From Amblyomma americanum (Eukaryota; Arthropoda; Arachnida; Ixodida; Ixodidae), in the NCBI RefSeq assembly GCF_052857255.1, contig NC_135500.1, positions 52,911,272 through 52,975,271 on the forward strand: 64,000 nucleotides of DNA, in the 5' to 3' direction. Every line of letters begins with the position of its first letter. The first letter of the stretch is position 1. The notes beneath the pieces are model-generated. The model worked only from the letters and a program-made list of their open reading frames with translations. It had not been told where the DNA came from and did no database searches. A program made the position numbers and the translations under genes. Shown here piece after piece: positions 14,301 to 27,593 of this stretch.

Positions 14301-16086
14301 AACTTAATTTCTTTCACAACAGGAACTTTCCTTTCCCATGTGTCAGCGCCTGTTTTGTACGTTCCTCTCTTCGTCTTGAGTTCGCGCTGTTCCCTTTTCA
14401 GCGATGTTATACCAACTAGCCCGCAACAACACCCTCGTAAACTTCATTTCATTCACAACGGGCTCTTTCCCTTCCCATGTGTCAGCACCTGTGTTGTACG
14501 CTCCTCTCTTCGCCTTGTCTTCGCGCTGTTCCCTTTTCAGCAATGTTATACCAACTAGGTCGCAACAACACCCCCGTAAACTTAATTTGTTCTACAACGG
14601 GTACTTTCCCTTCCCATGTGTCAGCGCCTGTGTTGTACGTTCCTCTCTTCGCCTTGTCTTCGCGCTGTTCCCTTTTCAGCAATGTTATACCAACTAGCCC
14701 GCAACAACACCCTCGTAAACTTCATTTGTTCTACAACGGGCACTTTCCCTTCCCATGTGTCAGCGCCTGTGTTGTACGTTCCTCTCTTCGCCTTGTCTTC
14801 GCGCTGTTCCCTTTTCAGCAATGTTATAACAACTAGCTCGCAACAACACCCTCGTAAACTTCATTTCTTTCACAACGGGCACTTTCCCTTCCCATGTGTA
14901 AGCGCCTGTCTTGTACTTTCCTCTCTTCGCCTTGTCTTCGCGCTGTTTCCTTTTCAGCAATGTTATACCAACTAGACCGCAACAACACCCTCGTAAACTT
15001 CATTTCTTCTACAACGGGCACTTCCCCTTCCCATGCGATAGCGGCTGTGTTGGACGTTCCTCTCTTCGTCTTGTGTTCGCGCTGTTCCCTTTTCAGCAAT
15101 GTTATAACAACTAGCTCGCAACAACACCCTCGTAAACTTCATTTCTTTCTCAACGGGCACTTTCTCTCCCCATGTGTAAGCGCCTGCCTTGTACGTTAAT
15201 CTCTTCGCCTTGTCTTCGCGCTGTTTCCTTTTCAGCAATGTTATACCAACTAGACCGCAACAACACCCTCGTAAACTTCATTTCTTCTACAACGGGCACT
15301 TCCCCTTCCCATGCGATAGCGGCTGTGTTGGACGTTCCTCTCTTCGTCTTGTGTTCGCGCTGTTCCCTTTTCAGTAATGTTATAACAACTAGCTCGCAAC
15401 AACACCCTCGTAAACTTCATTTCTTTCTCAACGGGCACTTTCTCTTCCCATGTGTAAGCGCCTGCCTTGTACGTTCCTCTCTTCGCCTTGTCTTCGCGCT
15501 GTTCCCTTTTCAGCACTGTTATAACAACTAGACCGACACAACACCCTCGTAAACTTAATTTCTTTCACAACAAGCACTTTTCTTTCCCATGTGTCAGCGC
15601 CTGTTTTGTACGTTCCTCTCTTCGTCTTGAGTTCGCGCTGTTCCCTTTTCAGCAATGTTATACCAACTAGCCCGCAACAACACCCTCGTAAACTTCATTT
15701 CTTTCACAACGGGCACTTCCCCTTCTCATGTGCCAGCGCCTGTGTTGTACGCTCCTCTCTTCGCCTTGTCTTCGCGCTGTTCCCTTTTCAGCAATGTTAT
15801 ACCAACTAGCCCGCAACAACACCCTCGTAAACATCATTTGTTCTACAACGGGCAGTTTCCCTTCCCATGTGTCAGCGCCTGTGTTGTCCGTTCCTCTCTT
15901 CGCCTTGTCTTCGCGCTGTTCCCTTTTCAGCAATGTTATACCAACTAACCCGCAACAACACCCTCGTAAACTTCATTTGTTCTACAACGGGCACTTTCCC
16001 TTCCCATGTGTTAGCGGCTGTTTTGTATTTTCCGCTGTTCGTCTTGAGTTCGCTCTGTTCTCTTTTCACCAATGTTATAACTAGCG
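11363..16086. repeat. Higher-order repeat unit A, copy 2 (4724 bp)
   Basis: Direct tandem copy of the preceding 4727-bp block. Only scattered single-base differences were noticed, for example at the positions equivalent to 8395 and 9541. This implies a recent duplication of 34 monomers as one unit. The right boundary is where the next monomer switches to the CTTCC/TTTCATTTCC variant at about 16087. Confidence 0.93.
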
Positions 16087-16087
16087 C

Positions 16088-17530
16088 GCAACAACACCCT
16101 CGTAAACTTCATTTCTTCCACAACGGGCACTTTCATTTCCCATGTGCCAGCGCCTGTGTTGTACGTTCCTCTCTTCGCCTTGTCTTCGCGCTGTTGCCTT
16201 TTCAGCAATGTTATAACTAGCCCGCAACAACACCCTCGTAAACTTCATTTCTTTCACAACGGGCACGTTCCCTTCCCATGTGTCAGCGCCTGTGTTGTAC
16301 GTTCCTCTCTTCGCCTTGTCTTCGCGCTGTTTCCTTTTCAGCAATGTTATAACAACTAGCCAGCAACAACACCCTCGTAAACTTCATTTCTTCCACAACG
16401 GGCACTTTCTCTTCCCATGTGTCAGCGCCTGTGTAGTACGCTCCTCTCTTCGCCTTGTGTTCGCGCTGTTACCTTTTCAGAAATGTTATAACAACTAGCC
16501 CGCAACAACACCCTCGTAAACTTAATTTCTTTCACAACAGGCACTTTCCCTTCCCATGTGTCAGCGCCTGTTTTGTATGTTCCTCTCTTCGTCTCGTGTT
16601 CGCGCTGTTCCCTTTTCTGCAATGTTATACCAACTAGCCCGCAACAACACCCTCGTCAACTTCATTTCTTCTACAACGGGCACTTTCCCTTCCCATGTGT
16701 CAGCGCCTGTGTTGTACGTTCCTCTCTTTGCCTTGTCTTCGCGCTGTTCCCTTTTCAGCAATGCTATAACAACTAGCCCGCAACAACACCCTCGTAAACT
16801 TCATTTCTTCCACAACGGGCACTTTCTCTTCCCATGTGTCAGCGCCTGTGTAGTACGCTCCTCTCTTCGCCTTGTGTTCGCGCTGTTACCTTTTCAGCAA
16901 TGTTATAACAACTAGCCCGCAACAACACCCTCGTAAACTTCATTTGTTCTACAACGGGCACTTTCCCTTCCCATGTGTCAGCGCCTGTGTTGTACGTTCC
17001 TCTCTTCGCCTTGTCTTCGCGCTGTTCCCTTTTCAGCAATGTTATAACAACTAGCTCGCAACAACACCCTCGTAAACTTCATTTCTTTCACAACGGGCAC
17101 TTTCCCTTCCCATGCGTAAGCGCCTGTCTTGTACTTTCCTCTCTTCGCCTTGTCTTCGCGCTGTTTCCTTTTCAGCAATGTTATACCAACTAGACCGCAA
17201 CAACACCCTCGTAAACTTCATTTCTTCTACAACGGGCACTTCCCCTTCCCATGCGATAGCGGCTGTGTTGGACGTTCCTCTCTTCGTCTTGTGTTCGCGC
17301 TGTTCCCTTTTCAGCAATGTTATAACAACTAGCTCGCAACAACACCCTCGTAAACTTCATTTCTTTCTCAACGGGCACTTTCTCTTCCCATGTGTAAGCG
17401 CCTGCCTTGTACGTTCCTCTCTTCGCCTTGTCTTCGCGCTGTTCCCTTTTCAGCACTGTTATAACAACTAGACCGCAACAACACCCTCGTAAACTTAATT
17501 TCTTTCACAACAAGCACTTTTCTTTCCCAT
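16088..17530. repeat. Higher-order repeat unit B, copy 1 (offset 1804 bp)
   Basis: The ordered series of variants from 16088 to about 17530 recurs at +1804, which is 13 monomers minus 3 bases. Matching landmarks are 16280/18084, 16561/18365, 16839/18643 and 17051/18855. After about 17530 this copy continues with monomers that match about 19613 onward (offset 2082). The two copies therefore also differ by a two-monomer (278-bp) gap. Confidence 0.85.
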
Positions 17531-17891
17531 GTGTCAGCGCCTGTGTTGTTCGTTCCTCTCTTCGCCTTGTCTTCGCGCTGTTCCCTTTTCAGCAATGTTA
17601 TACCAACTAACCCGCAACAACACCCTCGTAAACTTCATTTGTTCTACAACGGGCACTTTCCCTTCCCATGTGTCAGCGCCTGTCTTGTACGTTCCTCTCT
17701 TCGCCTTGTCTTCGCGCTGTTTCCTTTTCAGCAATGTTATGCCAACTAACCCGCAACAACACCCTCGTAAACTTCATTTGTTCTACAACGGGCACTTTCC
17801 CTTCCCATGTGTCAGCGCCTGTGTTGTGCGTTCCTCTCTTCGCCTTGTCTTCGCGCTGTTCCCTTTTCAGCAATGTTATACCAACTAACCC

Positions 17892-19334
17892 GCAACAACA
17901 CCCTCGTAAACTTCATTTCTTCCACAACGGGCACTTTCATTTCCCATGTGCCAGCGCCTGTGTTGTACGTTCCTCTCTTCGCCTTGTCTTCGCGCTGTTG
18001 CCTTTTCAGCAATGTTATAACTAGCCCGCAACAACACCCTCGTAAACTTCATTTCTTTCACAACGGGCACGTTCCCTTCCCATGTGTCAGCGCCTGTGTT
18101 GTACGTTCCTCTCTTCGCCTTGTCTTCGCGCTGTTTCCTTTTCAGCAATGTTATAACAACTAGCCAGCAACAACACCCTCGTAAACTTCATTTCTTCCAC
18201 AACGGGCACTTTCTCTTCCCATGTGTCAGCGCCTGTGTAGTACGCTCCTCTCTTCGCCTTGTGTTCGCGCTGTTACCTTTTCAGAAATGTTATAACAACT
18301 AGCCCGCAACAACACCCTCGTAAACTTAATTTCTTTCACAACAGGCACTTTCCCTTCCCATGTGTCAGCGCCTGTTTTGTATGTTCCTCTCTTCGTCTCG
18401 TGTTCGCGCTGTTCCCTTTTCAGCAATGTTATACCAACTAGCCCGCAACAACACCCTCGTCAACTTCATTTCTTCTACAACGGGCACTTTCCCTTCCCAT
18501 GTGTCAGCGCCTGTGTTGTACGTTCCTCTCTTTGCCTTGTCTTCGCGCTGTTCCCTTTTCAGCAATGCTATAACAACTAGCCCGCAACAACACCCTCGTA
18601 AACTTCATTTCTTCCACAACGGGCACTTTCTCTTCCCATGTGTCAGCGCCTGTGTAGTACGCTCCTCTCTTCGCCTTGTGTTCGCGCTGTTACCTTTTCA
18701 GCAATGTTATAACAACTAGCCCGCAACAACACCCTCGTAAACTTCATTTGTTCTACAACGGGCACTTTCCCTTCCCATGTGTCAGCGCCTGTGTTGTACG
18801 TTCCTCTCTTCGCCTTGTCTTCGCACTGTTCCCTTTTCAGCAATGTTATAACAACTAGCTCGCAACAACACCCTCGTAAACTTCATTTCTTTCACAACGG
18901 GCACTTTCCCTTCCCATGCGTAAGCGCCTGTCTTGTACTTTCCTCTCTTCGCCTTGTCTTCGCGCTGTTTCCTTTTCAGCAATGTTATACCAACTAGACC
19001 GCAACAACACCCTCGTAAACTTCATTTCTTCTACAACGGGCACTTCCCCTTCCCATGCGATAGCGGCTGTGTTGGACGTTCCTCTCTTCGTCTTGTGTTC
19101 GCGCTGTTCCCTTTTCAGCAATGTTATAACAACTAGCTCGCAACAACACCCTCGTAAACTTCATTTCTTTCTCAACGGGCACTTTCTCTTCCCATGTGTA
19201 AGCGCCTGCCTTGTACGTTCCTCTCTTCGCCTTGTCTTCGCGCTGTTCCCTTTTCAGCACTGTTATAACAACTAGACCGCAACAACACCCTCGTAAACTT
19301 AATTTCTTTCACAACAAGCACTTTTCTTTCCCAT
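17892..19334. repeat. Higher-order repeat unit B, copy 2
   Basis: Second copy of the 16088-17530 variant series, nearly identical over about 1.44 kb, then continuing into monomers related to unit A (19335-19830 resembles 15591-15950). Confidence 0.85.
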
Positions 19335-19999
19335 GTGTCAGCGCCTGTTTTGTACGTTCCTCTCTTCGTCTTGAGTTCGCGCTGTTCCCTTTTCAGCAAT
19401 GTTATACCAACTAGCCCGCAACAACACCCTCGTAAACTTCATTTCTTTCACAACGGGCACTTCCCCTTCTCATGTGCCAGCGCCTGTGTTGTACGCTCCT
19501 CTCTTCGCCTTGTCTTCGCGCTGTTCCCTTTTCAGCAATGTTATACCAACTAGCCCGCAACAACACCCTCGTAAACATCATTTGTTCTACAACGGGCAGT
19601 TTCCCTTCCCATGTGTCAGCGCCTGTGTTGTTCGTTCCTCTCTTCGCCTTGTCTTCGCGCTGTTCCCTTTTCAGCAATGTTATACCAACTAACCCGCAAC
19701 AACACCCTCGTAAACTTCATTTGTTCTACAACGGGCACTTTCCCTTCCCATGTGTCAGCGCCTGTCTTGTACGTTCCTCTCTTCGCCTTGTCTTCGCGCT
19801 GTTTCCTTTTCAGCAATGTTATACCAACTAACCCGCAACAACACCCTCGTAAACTTCATTTGTTCTACAACGGGCACTTTCCCTTCCCATGTGTCAGCGC
19901 CTGTGTTGTGCGTTCCTCTCTTCGCCTTGTCTTCGCGCTGTTCCCTTTTCAGCAAAGTTATAACAACTAGCTCGCAACAACACCCTCGTAAACTTTATT

Positions 20000-22900
20000 T
20001 CTTTCACAACGGGCACTTTCCCTTCCCATGTGTAAGCGCCTGTCTTGTACGTTCCTCTCTTCGCCTTGTCTTCGCGCTGTTTCCTTTTCAGCAATGTTAT
20101 ACCAACTAGACCGCAACAACACCCTCGTAAACTTCATTTCTTCTACAACGGGCACTTCCCCTTCCCATGCGATAGCGGCTGTGTTGGACGTTCCTCTCTT
20201 CGTCTTGTGTTCGCGCTGTTCCCTTTTCAGCAATGTTATAACAACTAGCTCGCAACAACACCCTCGTAAACTTCATTTCTTTCTCAACGGGCACTTTCTC
20301 TTCCCATGTGTAAGCGCCTGCCTTGTACGTTCCTCTCTTCGCCTTGTCTTCGCGCTGTTCCCTTTTCAGCACTGTTATAACAACTAGACCGCAACAACAC
20401 CCTCGTAAACTTAATTTCTTTCACAACAAGCACTTTTCTTTCCCATGTGTCAGCGCCTGTGTTGTGCGTTCCTCTCTTCGCCTTGTCTTCGCGCTGTTCC
20501 CTTTTCAGCAAAGTTATAACAACTAGCTCGCAACAACACCCTCGTAAACATTATTTCTTTCACAACGGGCACTTTCCCTTCCCATGTGTAAGCGCCTGTC
20601 TTGTACGTTCCTCTCTTCGCCTTGTCTTCGCGCTGTTTCCTTTTCAGCAATGTTATAACAACTAGACCGCAACAACACTCTCCTGAACTTCATTTCTTTC
20701 ACAACGGGCACTTTCCCTTCCCATGTGTTAGCGGCTGTTTTGTACGTTCCTCTCTACGTCTTGAGTTCGCGCTGCTCTCTTTTCAGCAATGTTATATTAA
20801 CTAGACCGCAACAACACCATCGTAAACTTCATTTCTTCCACAACGGGCACTTTCCCTTCTCATGTGTCAGCGCCTGTCTTGTACGTTCCTCTCATCGTCA
20901 TGTGTTCGCGCTGTTCTCTTTTCAGCAATGTTATAAAAACTAGCCCGCAACAACACCCTCGTAAACTTCATTTCTTCCACAACGGCAACTTTCACTTCCC
21001 ATGTGTCAGCGCCTGTGTTGTACTTTCCTCCCTTCGCCTTGTCTTCGCGCTGTTGCCTTTTCAGCAATGTTATAGCATCTAGCCCGCAACAACACCCTCG
21101 CAAACTTCATTTCTTTCACAACGGGCACTTTCCCTTCCCATGTGTTAGCGGCTGTTTTGTATTTTCCGCTCTTCGTCTTGAGTTCGCGCTGTTCTCTTTT
21201 CACCAATGTTATAACTAGCGCGCAACAACACCCTCGTAAACTTCATTTCTTCCACAACGGGCACTTTCCCTTCCCATGTGCCAGCGCCTGTGTTGTACGT
21301 TCCTCTCTTCGCCTTGTCTTCGCGCTGTTGCCTTTTCAGCAATGTTATAACTAGCCCGCAACAACACCCTCGTAAACTTCATTTCTTTCACAACGGGCAC
21401 GTTCCCTTCCTATGTGTCAGCGCCTGTGTTGTACGTTCCTCTCTTCGCCTTGTCTTCGCGCTGTTCCCTTTTCAGCAATGTTATACCAACTAACCCGCAA
21501 CAACACCCTCGTAAACTTCATTTGTTCTACAACGGGCACTTTCCCTTCCCATGTGTCAGCGCCTGTGTTGTACGTTCCTCTCTACGCCTTGTCTTCGCGC
21601 TGTTTCCTTTTCAGCAAAGTTATAACAACTAGCTCGCAACAACACCCTCGTAAACTTTATTTCTTTCACAACAGGCACTTTCCCTTCCCATGTGTAAGCG
21701 CCTGTCTTGTACGTTCCTCTCTTCGTCTTGAGTTCGCGCTGTTCCCTTTTCAGATATGTTATACCAACTAGCCCGCTACAACACCCTCGTAAACTTCATT
21801 TCTTTCACAACGGGCACTTTCCCTTCCCATTTGTCAGCGCCTGTGTTGTACGCTCCTCTCTTCGCCTTGTCTTCGCGCTGTTCCCTTTTCAGCAATGTTA
21901 TACCAACTAGGTCGCAACAACACCCTCGTAAACTTAATTTGTTCTACAACGGGTACTTTCCCTTCCCATGTGTCAGCGCCTGTCGTGTACGTTCCTCTCT
22001 TCGCCTTGTCTTCGCGCTGTTTCCTTTTCAGCAATGTTATACCAACTAACCCGCAACAACACCCTCGTAAACTTCATTTGTTCTACAACGGGCACTTTCC
22101 CTTCCCATGTGTCAGCGCCTGTGTTGTGCGTTCCTCTCTTCGCCTTGTCTTCGCGCTGTTCCCTTTTCAGCAAAGTTATAACAACTAGCTCGCAACAACA
22201 CCCTCGTAAACTTTATTTCTTTCACAACGGGCACTTTCCCTTCCCATGTGTAAGCGCCTGTCTTGTACGTTCCTCTCTTCGCCTTGTCTTCGCGCTGTTT
22301 CCTTTTCAGCAATGTTATACCAACTAGACCGCAACAACACCCTCGTAAACTTCATTTCTTCTACAACGGGCACTTCCCCTTCCCATGCGATAGCGGCTGT
22401 GTTGGACGTTCCTCTCTTCGTCTTGTGTTCGCGCTGTTCCCTTTTCAGCAATGTTATAACAACTAGCTCGCAACAACACCCTCGTAAACTTCATTTCTTT
22501 CTCAACGGGCACTTTCTCTTCCCATGTGTAAGCGCCTGCCTTGTACGTTCCTCTCTTCGCCTTGTCTTCGCGCTGTTCCCTTTTCAGCACTGTTATAACA
22601 ACTAGACCGCAACAACACCCTCGTAAACTTAATTTCTTTCACAACAAGCACTTTTCTTTCCCATGTGTCAGCGCCTGTGTTGTGCGTTCCTCTCTTCGCC
22701 TTGTCTTCGCGCTGTTCCCTTTTCAGCAAAGTTATAACAACTAGCTCGCAACAACACCCTCGTAAACTTTATTTCTTTCACAACGGGCACTTTCCCTTCC
22801 CATTTGTAAGCGCCTGTCTTGTACGTTCCTCTCTTCGCCTTGTCTTCGCGCTGTTTCCTTTTCAGCAATGTTATAACAACTAGACCGCAACAACACCCTC

Positions 22901-23050
22901 CTGAACTTCATTTCTTTCACAACGGGCACTTTCCCTTCCCATGTGTTAGCGGCTGTTTTGTACGTTCCTCTCTACGCCTTGAGTTCGCGCTGCTCTCTTT
23001 TCAGCAATGTTATAACAACTAGCTCGCAACAACACCCTCGTAAACTTTAT
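20000..23050. repeat. Higher-order repeat unit C, copy 1 (offset 3052 bp)
   Basis: Variant order repeats at +3052, which is 22 monomers minus 6 bases, consistent with two 136-bp monomers inside. Landmarks are 20284/23336, 20725/23777, 21142/24194 and 22502/25554. Edges are approximate because neighbouring monomers are similar. Confidence 0.85.
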
Positions 23051-23051
23051 T

Positions 23052-26000
23052 TCTTTCACAACGGGCACTTTCCCTTCCCATGTGTCAGCGCCTGTCTTGT
23101 ACGTTCCTCTCTTCGCCTTGTCTTCGCGCTGTTTCCTTTTCAGCAATGTTATACCAACTAGACCGCAACAACACCCTCGTAAACTTCATTTCTTCTACAA
23201 CGGGCACTTCCCCTTCCCATGCGATAGCGGCTGTGTTGGACGTTCCTCTCTTCGTCTTGTGTTCGCGCTGTTCCCTTTTCAGCAATGTTATAACAACTAG
23301 CTCGCAACAACACCCTCGTAAACTTCATTTCTTTCTCAACGGGCACTTTCTCTTCCCATGTGTAAGCGCCTGCCTTGTACGTTCCTCTCTTCGCCTTGTC
23401 TTCGCGCTGTTCCCTTTTCAGCACTGTTATAACAACTAGACCGCAACAACACCCTCGTAAACTTAATTTCTTTCACAACAAGCACTTTTCTTTCCCATGT
23501 GTCAGCGCCTGTGTTGTGCGTTCCTCTCTTCGCCTTGTCTTCGCGCTGTTCCCTTTTCAGCAAAGTTATAACAACTAGCTCGCAACAACACCCTCGTAAA
23601 CTTTATTTCTTTCACAACGGGCACTTTCCCTTCCCATGTGTAAGCGCCTGTCTTGTACGTTCCTCTCTTCGCCTTGTCTTCGCGCTGTTTCCTTTTCAGC
23701 AATGTCATAACAACTAGACCGCAACAACACCCTCCTGAACTTCATTTCTTTCACAACGGGCACTTTCCCTTCCCATGTGTTAGCGGCTGTTTTGTACGTT
23801 CCTCTCTACGTCTTGAGTTCGCGCTGCTCTCTTTTCAGCAATGTTATACCAACTAGACCGCAACAACACCATCGTAAACTTCATTTCTTCCACAACGGGC
23901 ACTTTCCCTTCTCATGTGTCAGCGCCTGTCTTGTACGTTCCTCTCATCGTCATGTGTTCGCGCTGTTCTCTTTTCAGCAATGTTATAAAAACTAGCCCGC
24001 AACAACACCCTCGTAAACTTCATTTCTTCCACAACGGCAACTTTCACTTCCCATGTGTCAGCGCCTGTGTTGTACTTTCCTCCCTTCGCCTTGTCTTCGC
24101 GCTGTTGCCTTTTCAGCAATGTTATAGCATCTAGCCCGCAACAACACCCTCGCAAACTTCATTTCTTTCACAACGGGCACTTTCCCTTCCCATGTGTTAG
24201 CGGCTGTTTTGTATTTTCCGCTCTTCGTCTTGAGTTCGCGCTGTTCTCTTTTCACCAATGTTATAACTAGCGCGCAACAACACCCTCGTAAACTTCATTT
24301 CTTCCACAACGGGCACTTTCCCTTCCCATGTGCCAGCGCCTGTGTTGTACGTTCCTCTCTTCGCCTTGTCTTCGCGCTGTTGCCTTTTCAGCAATGTTAT
24401 AACTAGCCCGCAACAACACCCTCGTAAACTTCATTTCTTTCACAACGGGCACGTTCCCTTCCTATGTGTCAGCGCCTGTGTTGTACGTTCCTCCCTTCGC
24501 CTTGTCTTCGCGCTGTTCCCTTTTCAGCAATGTTATACCAACTAACCCGCAACAACACCCTCGTAAACTTCATTTGTTCTACAACGGGCACTTTCCCTTC
24601 CCATGTGTCAGCGCCTGTGTTGTACGTTCCTCTCTACGCCTTGTCTTCGCGCTGTTTCCTTTTCAGCAAAGTTATAACAACTAGCTCGCAACAACACCCT
24701 CGTAAACTTTATTTCTTTCACAACAGGCACTTTCCCTTCCCATGTGTAAGCGCCTGTCTTGTACGTTCCTCTCTTCGTCTTGAGTTCGCGCTGTTCCCTT
24801 TTCAGATATGTTATACCAACTAGCCCGCTACAACACCCTCGTAAACTTCATTTCTTTCACAACGGGCACTTTCCCTTCCCATTTGTCAGCGCCTGTGTTG
24901 TACGCTCCTCTCTTCGCCTTGTCTTCGCGCTGTTCCCTTTTCAGCAATGTTATACCAACTAGGTCGCAACAACACCCTCGTAAACTTAATTTGTTCTACA
25001 ACGGGTACTTTCCCTTCCCATGTGTCAGCGCCTGTCGTGTACGTTCCTCTCTTCGCCTTGTCTTCGCGCTGTTTCCTTTTCAGCAATGTTATACCAACTA
25101 ACCCGCAACAACACCCTCGAAAACTTCATTTGTTCTACAACGGGCACTTTCCCTTCCCATGTGTCAGCGCCTGTGTTGTGCGTTCCTCTCTTCGCCTTGT
25201 CTTCGCGCTGTTCCCTTTTCAGCAAAGTTATAACAACTAGCTCGCAACAACACCCTCGTAAACTTTATTTCTTTCACAACGGGCACTTTCCCTTCCCATG
25301 TGTAAGCGCCTGTCTTGTACGTTCCTCTCTTCGCCTTGTCTTCGCGCTGTTTCCTTTTCAGCAATGTTATACCAACTAGACCGCAACAACACCCTCGTAA
25401 ACTTCATTTCTTCTACAACGGGCACTTCCCCTTCCCATGCGATAGCGGCTGTGTTGGACGTTCCTCTCTTCGTCTTGTGTTCGCGCTGTTCCCTTTTCAG
25501 CAATGTTATAACAACTAGCTCGCAACAACACCCTCGTAAACTTCATTTCTTTCTCAACGGGCACTTTCTCTTCCCATGTGTAAGCGCCTGCCTTGTACGT
25601 TCCTCTCTTCGCCTTGTCTTCGCGCTGTTCCCTTTTCAGCACTGTTATAACAACTAGACCGCAACAACACCCTCGTAAACTTAATTTCTTTCACAACAAG
25701 CACTTTTCTTTCCCATGTGTCAGCGCCTGTGTTGTGCGTTCCTCTCTTCGCCTTGTCTTCGCGCTGTTCCCTTTTCAGCAAAGTTATAACAACTAGCTCG
25801 CAACAACACCCTCGTAAACTTTATTTCTTTCACAACGGGCACTTTCCCTTCCCATTTGTAAGCGCCTGTCTTGTACGTTCCTCTCTTCGCCTTGTCTTCG
25901 CGCTGTTTCCTTTTCAGCAATGTTATAACAACTAGACCGCAACAACACCCTCCTGAACTTCATTTCTTTCACAACGGGCACTTTCCCTTCCCATGTGTTA

Positions 26001-26100
26001 GCGGCTGTTTTGTACGTTCCTCTCTACGTCTTGAGTTCGCGCTGCTCTCTTTTCAGCAATGTTATACCAACTAGACCGCAACAACACCATCGTAAACTTC
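23052..26100. repeat. Higher-order repeat unit C, copy 2
   Basis: Second copy of the 3052-bp series. From about 23080 onward it also matches +2218 (23777/25995, 24055/26273), so units C and D overlap and share monomer blocks. Confidence 0.85.
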
Positions 26101-27593
26101 ATTTCTTCCACAACGGGCACTTTCCCTTCTCATGTGTCAGCGCCTGTCTTGTACGTTCCTCTCATCGTCATGTTTTCGCGCTGTTCTCTTTTCAGCAATG
26201 TTATAAAAACTAGCCCGCAACAACACCCTCGTAAACTTCATTTCTTCCACAACGGCAACTTTCACTTCCCATGTGTCAGCGCCTGTGTTGTACTTTCCTC
26301 CCTTCGCCTTGTCTTCGCGCTGTTGCCTTTTCAGCAATGTTATAGCAACTAGCCCGCAACAACACCCTCGCAAACTTCATTTCTTTCACAACGGGCACTT
26401 TCCCTTCCCATGTGTTAGCGGCTGTTTTGTATTTTCCGCTCTTCGTCTTGAGTTCGCGCTGTTCTCTTTTCACCAATGTTATAACTAGCGCGCAACAACA
26501 CCCTCGTAAACTTCATTTCTTCCACAACGGGCACTTTCCCTTCCCATGTGCCAGCGCCTGTGTTGTACGTTCCTCTCTTCGCCTTGTCTTCGCGCTGTTG
26601 CCTTTTCAGCAATGTTATAACTAGCCAGCAACAACACCCTCGTAAACTTCATTTCTTCCACAACGGGCACTTTCTCTTCCCATGTGTCAGCGCCTGTGTA
26701 GTACGCTCCTCTCTTCGCCTTGTGTTCGCGCTGTTACCTTTTCAGAAATGTTATAACAACTAGCCCGCAACAACACCCTCGTAAACTTAATTTCTTTCAC
26801 AACAGGCACTTTCCCTTCCCATGTGTCAGCGCCTGTTTTGTATGTTCCTCTCTTCGTCTCGTGTTCGCGCTGTTCCCTTTTCAGCAATGTTATACCAACT
26901 AGCCCGCAACAACACCCTCGTCAACTTCATTTCTTCTACAACGGGCACTTTCCCTTCCCATGTGTCAGCGCCTGTGTTGTACGTTCCTCTCTTTGCCTTG
27001 TCTTCGCGCTGTTAGCTTTTCAGCAATGCTATAACAACTAGCCCGCAACAACACCCTCGTAAACTTCATTTCTTCCACAACGGGCACTTTCCCTTCCCAT
27101 TTGTCAGCGCCTGTGTTTTACGCTCCTCTCTTCGCCCTGTCTTCGCGCTGTTCCCTTTTCAGCAATGTTATACCAACTAGCCCACAACAACACCCTCGTA
27201 AACTTCCTTTGTTGTACATCGGGCACTTTCCCTTCCCATGTGTCAGCGCCTGTGTTGTACGTTCCTCTCTTCGCCTTGTCTTCGCGCTGTTGCCTTTTCA
27301 GCAATGTTATAACAACTAGCCCGCAACAACAACCTCGTAAACTTCATTTCTCTCACAATGGGCACTTTCCCTTCCCATGTGTCAGCGCCTGTCTTGTACG
27401 TTCCTCTCTTCGCCTTGTCTTCGCGCTGTTCCCTTTTCAGCAATGTGTTAACAATTAGCCCGCAACAACACCCTCGTACACTTAATTTCTTTCACAACAG
27501 GCATTTTACCTTCCCATGTGTCAGCGCCTGTTTTGTACTTTCCTCCCTTCGTCTCGAGTTCGCGCTGTTCCCTTTTCAGCAATGTTATACCAA
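25376..27593. repeat. Higher-order repeat unit D, copy 1 (2218 bp)
   Basis: The ordered series recurs at exactly +2218, which is 16 monomers minus 6 bases. Landmarks are 25593/27811, 26137/28355, 26687/28905, 27104/29322 and 27521/29739. Copies differ at very few positions (for example TTATAACAAC versus TTACAACAAC at about 25923/28141). Confidence 0.9.
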
